Part shown: one piece after another, positions 51,546 to 58,702 of the stretch
Position numbering within the stretch: position 1 is the first letter of the stretch
Layout: every line of letters starts with the position of its first letter
Assembly: GCA_963815775.1 (NCBI GenBank)
Contig: CAWFIB010000001.1
Location: 1-64,000 of the forward strand
Length of the DNA: 64,000 nucleotides
Source: CAVVDY01 sp963815775
GTDB taxonomy: Bacteria > Acidobacteriota > Terriglobia > Terriglobales > Acidobacteriaceae
Reading direction: 5' to 3'
Translations under genes and position numbers: made by a program
Notes under the pieces: model-generated
The model's input: only the letters and a program-made list of their open reading frames with translations
What the model was told of the DNA's origin: nothing
The model's database searches: none

Positions 51546-52551
51546 GTGCGCTCCTCGGGGGGAAGCGGTGCGAACCGGCTTCCAGCAACAGGACCAGAAT
51601 GGCCTTCTGAATGTGCAGGCGGTTTTCCGCCTGATCGAACACAACCGAACACGGCGAGTCGATGACCGAGGCCGCAACCTCGTCGCCGCGGTGCGCTGGT
51701 AGGCAGTGCATGAACACGGCATGCTTGGCGGTGTGCGAAAACAGCTTGCGATTCACCTGGAAGGGCGCGAAGATCTGCTGCCGCGCAGCGGCTTCGCTTT
51801 CCTGCCCCATACTGGCCCAGACATCGGTGTAGACGGCGTCGGCGCCGGCAACGGCCTCGACAGCGTCATTGGTGACGACGACCTTTGAGCCGCTCAGCTT
51901 CGCCAGTTCGAACGATGACTCGACAATGTCCACATTCGGCTCGTAACCCTGAGGCGTTCCCACGGAGATGGACACGCCCAGGCTGGCCGCCGCCAGCAGC
52001 AGCGAATGCGCCACGTTGTTGCCATCACCGACATAGGCCAGGTGTAGACCCTTCAGCTCGCCGAAGTGCTCGCGCAGCGTCAGCATGTCGGCCATCGCCT
52101 GGCAGGGATGCTCCAGCTCGCTGAGCGCGTTGATCACAGGAATCGAAGCGTGCGTTGCCATCGAGGTGACCGTCTCGTGCGCGAAGGTGCGCAGCACCAC
52201 GCCATCCACCCAGCGCTCGAGATTGTGGGCGACGTCGCTCAGCGGCTCGCGCGCACCGAGGCGCGACGAGGTCTGATCGACGAAGAATGACGTGCCGCCC
52301 AGGCTGTTCATGCCGGCTTCGAAGGTCAGACGGGTGCGCAGCGATGGCTTCTCGAAAAACAGCACGATCTGCTTGCCCTCGAGCGTGCCGCGGAAATCCG
52401 CCGGGCGCGCCTTCATTGCGGCAGCAAGCTCCAGCGAGCAGGCCAGCTCGTCAGGCAGGAAGTCGGTAATGGAAACCAGGTCGCGGCCGGTGACGCCACG
52501 CTGAGCGTAGGTACTGAGGCTTGCGCCTGCGGGAATCGTGGTAGCAATCAT
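51538..52551 (-). CDS. argF: Ornithine carbamoyltransferase
   Basis: Makes citrulline from ornithine and carbamoyl phosphate. 337 residues. The carbamoyl-phosphate motif is FFEKPSLRTRLTFE (family S-x-R-T-R), HPCQAMADMLT and the ornithine-side HCLPAHRGDEV are present. The N-terminal 25 residues (IPAGASLSTYAQRG) are an extension. Acetylornithine-type enzymes are alternatives, but the HCLP loop favours ornithine. A terminator-like hairpin lies just upstream. Confidence 0.93.
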   Translation of the reverse strand: MIATTIPAGASLSTYAQRGVTGRDLVSITDFLPDELACSLELAAAMKARPADFRGTLEGKQIVLFFEKPSLRTRLTFEAGMNSLGGTSFFVDQTSSRLGAREPLSDVAHNLERWVDGVVLRTFAHETVTSMATHASIPVINALSELEHPCQAMADMLTLREHFGELKGLHLAYVGDGNNVAHSLLLAAASLGVSISVGTPQGYEPNVDIVESSFELAKLSGSKVVVTNDAVEAVAGADAVYTDVWASMGQESEAAARQQIFAPFQVNRKLFSHTAKHAVFMHCLPAHRGDEVAASVIDSPCSVVFDQAENRLHIQKAILVLLLEAGSHRFPPRSAHA

Positions 52552-52576
52552 GTCGAAACTCCTTCGGGTTGCGACT

Positions 52577-52618
52577 CCAAAAAAACAAAAAGAAAAACGG
52601 GGCAGCGAACTCGCTGCC
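52577..52618 (-). terminator. Terminator-like hairpin between argB and argF
   Basis: On the minus strand GGCAGCGA-gt-TCGCTGCC (52601-52618) is followed by CCGTTTTTCTTTTTGTTTTT. Perfect 8-bp stem plus a long T-rich tract inside an operon: probably partial termination or attenuation before argF. Confidence 0.75.
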
Positions 52619-52732
52619 GAAAAACAAAGTCAACGGTGCGGGAATGTGGATCGGGCTACCCAGGTCAGCCAAAAGATGGTGAACCTGGGGTACCGCTGGC
52701 TCAACGTCGCTCGAGGGCGCGGTCGAAGGTCT

Positions 52733-53512
52733 TCATGAGGCGATAACCTCGGTGCCGCACTCGATGGGATGAGTAAAGAATCCGGGCAAGACTTCGGCCT
52801 GGGTCGCGGGAAGAATCCGCACCCGGGCCACACCTTTCTTCAGCGCCTTGGTGCAGGCTTCCAGCTTGGGCAGCATGCCGCCGCTCACGGTGGCTTCGGC
52901 GATCATCTGGTCGATGGAACCAACCTCCAGCCAGCGCAGCACCGTGCCATCGGCATCCTTCACGCCAGGGACATCGGTCAGGTAGACCAATGCGTTGGCG
53001 CCGCAGGCAATGGCGCACGCCGAAGCCATGGCGTCGGCATTCACGTTGTAATATTCGCCGTCGTTTCCCAGCGCCAGGCTCGAAACCACGGGCACGATGC
53101 CCGCCGACCATAGGCGCTCGATCCACTGGGAGTCGACGGAAACGATTTCGCCGACGAAACCCAGGTCGGGATGACGCTTCTTTGCGGCGCGGAAGATGCG
53201 CAGATCGCCTCCGCAGATGCCGATCGCCGGCTGACCCGCCGCTCCGATCGCTGCCACCAGTTGCTTATTCAACCGGCCTGCGAGCACCATCATCGCGACA
53301 TCGCGCGTCTGTTCATCGGTGACGCGCAGTCCGTTGACGAAGGAGGTCTCGCATCCCATCTGCTTCAGCGTCCGGCTCAATGCCGCGCCGCCGCCGTGCA
53401 CGATCACCAGCTTGTGCTCCTCCCGACATAGACTGGGGACCGTCTTGGCGAACTTGTTCACCAGCTCCTTGTTGTCGAGCGCAGCGCCACCGATTTTCAC
53501 GACGAGCTTCAC
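52733..53512 (-). CDS. argB: Acetylglutamate kinase
   Basis: Phosphorylates N-acetylglutamate. 259 residues, the short form. Amino-acid-kinase motifs are KLVVKIGGAALDN, IVHGGGAALSRTL, YYNVNADAMASACAIA and SGGMLPKLEAC. The short N-terminus lacks the helix linked to arginine feedback in hexameric enzymes, so feedback inhibition may be absent. Its start overlaps the argC stop by four bases. Confidence 0.95.
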   Translation of the reverse strand: MKLVVKIGGAALDNKELVNKFAKTVPSLCREEHKLVIVHGGGAALSRTLKQMGCETSFVNGLRVTDEQTRDVAMMVLAGRLNKQLVAAIGAAGQPAIGICGGDLRIFRAAKKRHPDLGFVGEIVSVDSQWIERLWSAGIVPVVSSLALGNDGEYYNVNADAMASACAIACGANALVYLTDVPGVKDADGTVLRWLEVGSIDQMIAEATVSGGMLPKLEACTKALKKGVARVRILPATQAEVLPGFFTHPIECGTEVIAS

Positions 53513-54555
53513 TGCAATCCCTCCTTCTCGTCGAAACCGAACATCAGGTTCATGTTCTGGACCGCCTGTCCGGCCGCGCCCTTCAAAAGGTTGTCAATGC
53601 ACGACACCAGCACCGCCCGCGTGCCATCGGGCGAGAGCGAAAAGCCGATGTCGCAGTAGTTCGTGTTCAGCGAAAACTTGATCTGCGGCAGCCGCGTCGC
53701 GCCAAAGACGCGCACCCACGGCTTGCCGGCGTAGAAGCTGCGCAGGCACTGCTCCAGCTCCTCGGCCGAAGCAGGCTTCGCCAGCTTCACGTAGATCGTC
53801 GACAAGATGCCGCGCGGGATGGGCAGCAGGTGCGGCGTGAACTGCAACGAACCGCCGCTCAGGCCAAGCTGCTCCAACATCTCTCCGGTGTGACGGTGTC
53901 CGAAGACGCTGTACGCGCTGAAGTCGCCATTGACTTCCACGAAGTGCGTCTTCGACGAAGGCGTCTTGCCCGCGCCCGAAACGCCCGACTTCGAATCGCA
54001 AATGATGCCGTGCTCGACGTCGACGTATCCGGCGCGAATCCACGGCGTGAGCGCCAGGATGATCGACGTGGGATAGCAGCCCGGGTTCGCCAGCAGTTCG
54101 GCATCTTTGATCTCGTCGGCGTGCAGCTCAGGCAAGCCATAGACTGCCTGGCTGTCGAGCTCCGCCGCCGCCCTCGCATCGGCGTCGTCGAAGCTGTACA
54201 CCGCACGGTTGGCAGCGTTCTTCAGACGCCACGCTCCGCTCAGGTCCACCACGCGAAAGCCGGCCGCGATCATCTCGGGCGCAAGTTCGCGCGAGAACTC
54301 GTGCGGCGTAGCAAAGAAGACACAGTCCACGCCCGCGTCCTTCATCCGCTGAAGCGAAAAGCTCACCAACGGGAAGCCGCCGTTCCCCGCAATCTGCGGA
54401 TAGGCCTCGCTCAGGTCGGCATAGCTGCCGCTCTCACCGTTTCGTTTGAACAGCAGCGGCTTCTTTGCGTGCGGATGCCGCGCGAGCAGGCGCACCAACT
54501 CAAAGCCGGAGTATCCGGTGGCGCCAAAGACCGCGGGTTGTATGGCTGTGTTCAA
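53509..54555 (-). CDS. argC: N-acetyl-gamma-glutamyl-phosphate reductase
   Basis: NADPH-dependent reductase acting after ArgB. The dinucleotide fold begins AVFGATGYSGFELVRLLARH and the catalytic Cys is in ANPGCYPTSI. The start is uncertain: the frame is open to a TTG at 54615, but the last part lies in a hairpin repeat (copy E), so a TTG at 54555, giving about 348 residues, is preferred. No strong ribosome site is seen for either. The family length is normal from 54555. Confidence 0.92.
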   Translation of the reverse strand: MNTAIQPAVFGATGYSGFELVRLLARHPHAKKPLLFKRNGESGSYADLSEAYPQIAGNGGFPLVSFSLQRMKDAGVDCVFFATPHEFSRELAPEMIAAGFRVVDLSGAWRLKNAANRAVYSFDDADARAAAELDSQAVYGLPELHADEIKDAELLANPGCYPTSIILALTPWIRAGYVDVEHGIICDSKSGVSGAGKTPSSKTHFVEVNGDFSAYSVFGHRHTGEMLEQLGLSGGSLQFTPHLLPIPRGILSTIYVKLAKPASAEELEQCLRSFYAGKPWVRVFGATRLPQIKFSLNTNYCDIGFSLSPDGTRAVLVSCIDNLLKGAAGQAVQNMNLMFGFDEKEGLQ

Positions 54556-54598
54556 TTCGATCTGTCGGTCGGGCTGAAGCCCTCTTTCTCCATCTGTC

Positions 54599-54687
54599 GT
54601 CCCTACGGGACTCAAATTCGTTATTGCAGCCTACCCAGCACTCCGCTTCGCTCCGTGCTGGGCTAAGTTATTCCGTCCCTTCGGGAC
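54599..54687. repeat. Three-hairpin intergenic array, copy E
   Basis: GTCCC-tac-GGGAC (54599-54611), CCCAGCAC...GTGCTGGG (54634-54662) and GTCCC-ttc-GGGAC (54675-54687). Same design as copies A and B, diverged in sequence. It lies between argR and argC. Confidence 0.8.
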
Positions 54688-54758
54688 TGAGATCCTGCCA
54701 CCGAAACGGTTTCGCAACATGAGCGCGGTCCGAGAAACAATCATTTACGTAAACTGGC

Positions 54759-55199
54759 TCACCGAAAATAGCCGCGAATCCTTGCGGCCACCTTCTCTGC
54801 CTGTTTGGCGTCGGGGGCGATTACCAGAATCGTGTCATCGCCGCCGATGGTTCCTACGACCTCGTCCCATTCCTCGGCGTCAATCGCCGCCGAAACCGGC
54901 TGCGCGCTGCCCGCGCTGGTCTTCACCACCACCAGGTTCTGCGCCGTGATCGCGTCGTAGACAAATTCGCGGATCAGGCGCTCGACCGAAGGAAGAAACG
55001 CGTTTTCCGAATCGTCCTGCGGCAGTTTGTAACCCTCGGACGTCTTCACCAGCCGAAGCTCATGAATGTCGCGCGACAAGGTCGCCTGGGTCACCCGGTG
55101 TCCCTGCCGGTACAGTTTGCGCCGCATCTCGTCCTGGCTGGAGATTTGCTGACTTGCTACCAGCTCCCGGATGGCGGCATGACGCGACAGCTTGGACAT
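54759..55199 (-). CDS. argR: Arginine repressor ArgR
   Basis: 146 residues. The N-terminal winged helix shows AAIRELVASQQISSQDEMRR and VTQATLSRDIHELRLVK; the C-terminal hexamerisation and arginine-binding domain shows AGSAQPVSAAIDAEEWDEVV and IGGDDTILVIA. It heads the arginine operon, about 200 bases before argC. A perfect palindrome lies just upstream, suggesting it represses itself and the operon. No ribosome site precedes the ATG. Confidence 0.96.
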   Translation of the reverse strand: MSKLSRHAAIRELVASQQISSQDEMRRKLYRQGHRVTQATLSRDIHELRLVKTSEGYKLPQDDSENAFLPSVERLIREFVYDAITAQNLVVVKTSAGSAQPVSAAIDAEEWDEVVGTIGGDDTILVIAPDAKQAEKVAARIRGYFR

Positions 55200-55202
55200 A
55201 GC

Positions 55203-55232
55203 AATAAATATACAGTGAACTGTATATTTATT
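55203..55232. promoter_or_regulatory. Perfect 14-bp-arm ArgR-type operator
   Basis: AATAAATATACAGT (55203-55216), ga, ACTGTATATTTATT (55219-55232): every position pairs. The AT-rich inverted form and place directly before argR are those of an ARG box. It overlaps the probable -10 region. Confidence 0.85.
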
Positions 55233-55252
55233 CCATTGGACGAAGATGTCAA
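55233..55252 (-). promoter_or_regulatory. -35 element of the argR promoter
   Basis: On the minus strand a perfect TTGACA (plus positions 55247-55252) precedes the operator; a TAAATA lies 16 bases further on, inside the operator's first arm. Repressor binding would block polymerase. Confidence 0.6.
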
Positions 55253-55344
55253 GTAAAAGTTGCGGAAAGATGCCGAAGTTTTTGCGGCGAATGGTGTCCG
55301 ATTACAAGGGGTTTGTCCGAATGAGATGATGGAGGGCGTCAACC

Positions 55345-56070
55345 ATGGAAAACGCCGAGCGCATCGACTACGGGAATGACGAGAACCAGTTCTTCGAGCT
55401 GTGGCGGCCGGAGAATGCAACCGGCGCTGCAGTGATGATCCACGGCGGCTTTTGGCGCGCGAGGTACGACCTGAGCCATGCGCGGCCGTTCTGTGCAGCT
55501 CTGGCCGCGCGCGGCGTGCTCACCGCCAATCTGGAATACCGGCGCGTGGGTCAGCCGGGAGGCGGATGGCCGGGAACGTTTGAAGACGTGGTCGCAGGAG
55601 TCAAGTGTGCGAGCGAACGCATGGGCCGAGCGCCTATAGTGATCGGGCACTCTGCCGGCGGGCATCTGGCTCTGCTGGTCGCGAGCCAAGCGATCCCGCT
55701 GCGAGCGGTCGTAGCGCTAGCTCCGGTTGCTGATTTGCGGCTTGCGTACGAATTGAATCTCGGCAATGGGGCTGTGAGGGAGTTTCTGGGAGCGACGCCG
55801 GAATCCGATGTCGAGCTCTATGATCGCGCATGCCCATCAAGGAAGGCTTCGGCAGTTCGGCGAGTGCTCGTGCATGGAACAGAAGATGAAGTCGTGCCAA
55901 TCGCAATTTCGCGAGCGTATGTTGCGGCGCGGAAGAACGATCCTGAGCCGCCAACGCTTATCGAGATCCCGAAGGCGACGCACATGGAGTTAATCGATCC
56001 CGAATCACCTGCAGGTGCAAGTGTGATCGAGCTGGTGGTTCGGCTGATTCAGACTGGTAGCGCTAGGTAA
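55345..56070 (+). CDS. Alpha/beta hydrolase, probable kynurenine formamidase
   Basis: 241 residues. Oxyanion motif MIHGGFWRARYD (HGGxW type), nucleophile elbow VIGHSAGGHLAL, acid near VHGTEDEVVP and the His in KATHMELI. The HGG-x-W motif and length fit the alpha/beta-hydrolase arylformamidases (BNA7/AFMID-like), distinct from the bacterial KynB cyclase-type enzyme. It converges with kynU, overlapping eight bases, and the rest of the kynurenine pathway follows, which supplies the missing formylkynurenine step. General esterase activity is an alternative. Confidence 0.72.
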   Translation: MENAERIDYGNDENQFFELWRPENATGAAVMIHGGFWRARYDLSHARPFCAALAARGVLTANLEYRRVGQPGGGWPGTFEDVVAGVKCASERMGRAPIVIGHSAGGHLALLVASQAIPLRAVVALAPVADLRLAYELNLGNGAVREFLGATPESDVELYDRACPSRKASAVRRVLVHGTEDEVVPIAISRAYVAARKNDPEPPTLIEIPKATHMELIDPESPAGASVIELVVRLIQTGSAR

Positions 56071-57337
56071 GAGCGGCGAGAAAGCGCTGCACGAACCGAT
56101 ATACATCGCTATACGTGTTGTACAGCGGCACAGGGGCGACACGGACGATGTCGGGCTCGCGCCAGTCGCAGAGGATGCCTTCGCCGATCAGGCGGTCGAG
56201 GACCGCACGGCCATTCTGAGCAATGCGGATGGAGAGCTGCGCTCCGCGCTGCTCCGGTTGGCGCGGTGTGATGATGGTGAACTTGTTCGATCTCTCCAGG
56301 TCGAGCAGAAATTCCAGATAGCCGGTGAGCGAGATGCTCTTCTGGCGAAGCTGTTTGATGCCTGCTGCGGCGAAGATCTCCAGCGAAGCGCGCAGCGGCG
56401 CCAGCGCCATGATGGGAGGATTACTCAACTGCCAGCCCTCGGCGCCGGTCATCGGCTGAAAGTTGGGACCCATCTTGAAGCGAGTGTCCTGATCGTGCCC
56501 CCACCATCCCGCAAAACGGGGCAGGTCCCACGCAAGCGCGTGGCGCTGGTGAACGAAGCATCCGCCTACGCATCCCGGGCCGCTGTTCAGGTACTTGTAG
56601 GTACACCACACGGCGAAGTCGACGTCCCAGTCGTGCAGCTTGACGGGGATGTTTCCCGCAGCGTGCGCCAGGTCGAAGGCCACCATGCATCCCTGCGCGT
56701 GTCCGGCGCGCGTGATCCCCTGCATGTCGAAGAGCTGACCGGTGGCGTAGTTGACACCACCAAGCATGACTAGCGCGATCGAAGGGCCTTCGCGCTCCAG
56801 CAGCGCTTCGATGTCTTCGTGGCGAATGGTCGCCTCGGATGGGCGCGGCTTCAACTCAGTGAGCGACCGAGCCGGATCGAATCCGTGAAAGCGAATCTGC
56901 GAGCCGACGGCGTAACGGTCCGAAGGAAAGGCCCCGGCCTCGATCACAATCTTGTGGCGCTGCGGCGTGGGGCGATAGAACGAGACCATCATCAGGTGAA
57001 GGTTCGCCGTCAGCGAGTTCATCACCACCACTTCGGCGGGCTGCGCACCAACCACGCCTGCCATGTTCACGGTCAGCAGGCGGTGATAGGGCATCCACGG
57101 ATGGCGCCCGTGAAAGTGGGCCTCGACGCCCAGCCTTGCCCAGTCGTCGAGTTCCTGCTCGATGTAGTCACGCGCGCGCTTGGGCTGGAGCCCGAGAGAA
57201 TGTCCGCAGAGATAGACGGAGGTGCTACCGTCCGGCGCCGGCGGGATGTGAAACTGATCGCGAAAGGAAGCCAGCGGATCGCGCTCGTCCATGTCGGCGG
57301 CGAAGGCAGCGGAAGTATCGAAGCTCACGGTCCCCAT
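56063..57337 (-). CDS. kynU: Kynureninase
   Basis: PLP enzyme splitting kynurenine or 3-hydroxykynurenine into (hydroxy)anthranilate and alanine. 424 residues. The PLP Lys is K248 in WCTYKYLNSGPGC; other family segments are YLCGHSLGLQPK, FDLAHAAGNIPV and MLGGVNYATGQLFD. Starts directly after kmo (no spacer), at the end of the kynurenine operon. Confidence 0.96.
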   Translation of the reverse strand: MGTVSFDTSAAFAADMDERDPLASFRDQFHIPPAPDGSTSVYLCGHSLGLQPKRARDYIEQELDDWARLGVEAHFHGRHPWMPYHRLLTVNMAGVVGAQPAEVVVMNSLTANLHLMMVSFYRPTPQRHKIVIEAGAFPSDRYAVGSQIRFHGFDPARSLTELKPRPSEATIRHEDIEALLEREGPSIALVMLGGVNYATGQLFDMQGITRAGHAQGCMVAFDLAHAAGNIPVKLHDWDVDFAVWCTYKYLNSGPGCVGGCFVHQRHALAWDLPRFAGWWGHDQDTRFKMGPNFQPMTGAEGWQLSNPPIMALAPLRASLEIFAAAGIKQLRQKSISLTGYLEFLLDLERSNKFTIITPRQPEQRGAQLSIRIAQNGRAVLDRLIGEGILCDWREPDIVRVAPVPLYNTYSDVYRFVQRFLAALT

Positions 57338-58702
57338 CTACACTCCCGCCAGCGGAGTTAGCTCGCGCTGTACCAGAATCTCAGCCTTGCTCCAGTCGAG
57401 GTCCTCAATGCGCTGCACCGAATCGCAGAGCTCGCCGAGCATGCGGTCCTGGATGGCTCCGCGTGCGGCGGCGACGGAGTACGGCGTGCGATGGAAGGTC
57501 ACCATGGCGTATTTGGGGACGAAGCGTTTGGGATACCGCTTCTCCAACTCAAGCTCAACTTTCTTGCGGAAGAGGAAGTGCGGATCGGCGACGCGGTCGC
57601 GCATCTCGACAAAGTTTTCGATGGCGAGGTCGGCGATGGCATCGGTGTCGGCCTTGCGAGATTTCTCGAACGCAGAGAAGAGCACCGGCCAGTCGGAGCC
57701 ATGGCGATCGAGAAGTTCGAGGAAATACGTGCAGTCCTCAAAGGCGCAGTTCATGCCCTGGCCGAAGAAAGGCACGATGGCGTGCGCCGCGTCCCCCAGC
57801 AGCAGCGCTTTGCCGTCAACGTACCAGGGTGAGCACTTGATGGTGACCATTGCGCCAGTCGGATTGGCGAAAAAGTTATCGACCAGGTTCGGCATCAGGC
57901 GCAAGGCGTCGGGGAACTGCGTCTCGAAGAATGAAAGTAGCTTGGCTTCGTTGTCAAGCGCCGCGAAGCTGGCATCGCCCTCAAACGGCAGGAAGAGGAT
58001 GCATCCGAAGGTGCCGTCGATGTTGGGCAAGGCGATCAACATGAAGATGCCGCGCGGCCAGATGTGCAACGCGTGGGTCTCCATGACGTGGCGGCCGCCG
58101 GGCCCGGCGGGGATGGTGAGCTCCTTGTAGCCGTAGTCGAGGTAATGTTGCGAGAAGTTGAAACGCGGCAGCTTCAGCATCTCGTTGCGAATGGCAGACG
58201 CGGCGCCATCTGCACCAATCACGACATCCGAGGCAAGCGATTTGTCCTCGCCGGTTTCTTCGTTCCGCAGATGAACGTCACCGGTGCGCAGATCGAATCC
58301 GGTGCAGCGCTGGTTGAAGTGAATGGTCACGCCGTTCTTCTCGGCCGCGTTCATGAGCGCGATGTTCAAGTCGGCGCGCGAGATCGAGTTGATGACCTCA
58401 GTCTCGTCTTTGCCATAGGGCATGAAGGTCAGCTCGCCGGCGACAGAGTGCATCATGCGGCCGCGCATGGGGATGATGATGTTCTCGACATCGTGCCACA
58501 GGCCAGCTTCTTGCAAGGCGTGAATGCCGCGGGTAGAGAGCGCCAAATTGATAGAGCGGCCCGCACTGATTTGCACCTGGCGCATGTCAGGCCGGCGTTC
58601 ATAGAGCCGAACCGGGAAGCCGCGCTTCACCATAGAAATGGCGAGCAAGGGCCCGGTGAGTCCGGAACCGATCAGGGTGACTTGGCTGCGCTCCGGGCTC
58701 AT
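57338..58702 (-). CDS. kmo: Kynurenine 3-monooxygenase
   Basis: FAD-dependent hydroxylase of kynurenine. 454 residues. The FAD fold is VTLIGSGLTGPLLAISMVKR, followed by YERRPDMRQ, the GD motif LLLGDAAHAIVPFFGQGMN and the family stretch FEDCTYFLELLDRHG. It overlaps the preceding ACMSD-TDO gene by four bases. The C-terminal helix region is short and lacks a clear membrane anchor, as in bacterial KMO. Confidence 0.95.
   Translation of the reverse strand: MSPERSQVTLIGSGLTGPLLAISMVKRGFPVRLYERRPDMRQVQISAGRSINLALSTRGIHALQEAGLWHDVENIIIPMRGRMMHSVAGELTFMPYGKDETEVINSISRADLNIALMNAAEKNGVTIHFNQRCTGFDLRTGDVHLRNEETGEDKSLASDVVIGADGAASAIRNEMLKLPRFNFSQHYLDYGYKELTIPAGPGGRHVMETHALHIWPRGIFMLIALPNIDGTFGCILFLPFEGDASFAALDNEAKLLSFFETQFPDALRLMPNLVDNFFANPTGAMVTIKCSPWYVDGKALLLGDAAHAIVPFFGQGMNCAFEDCTYFLELLDRHGSDWPVLFSAFEKSRKADTDAIADLAIENFVEMRDRVADPHFLFRKKVELELEKRYPKRFVPKYAMVTFHRTPYSVAAARGAIQDRMLGELCDSVQRIEDLDWSKAEILVQRELTPLAGV

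Noticed and set aside
54556..54615. Longer argC start at the TTG at 54615
   Set aside because: The added codons translate a hairpin repeat and have no family similarity; the start at 54555 is preferred, though not certain.
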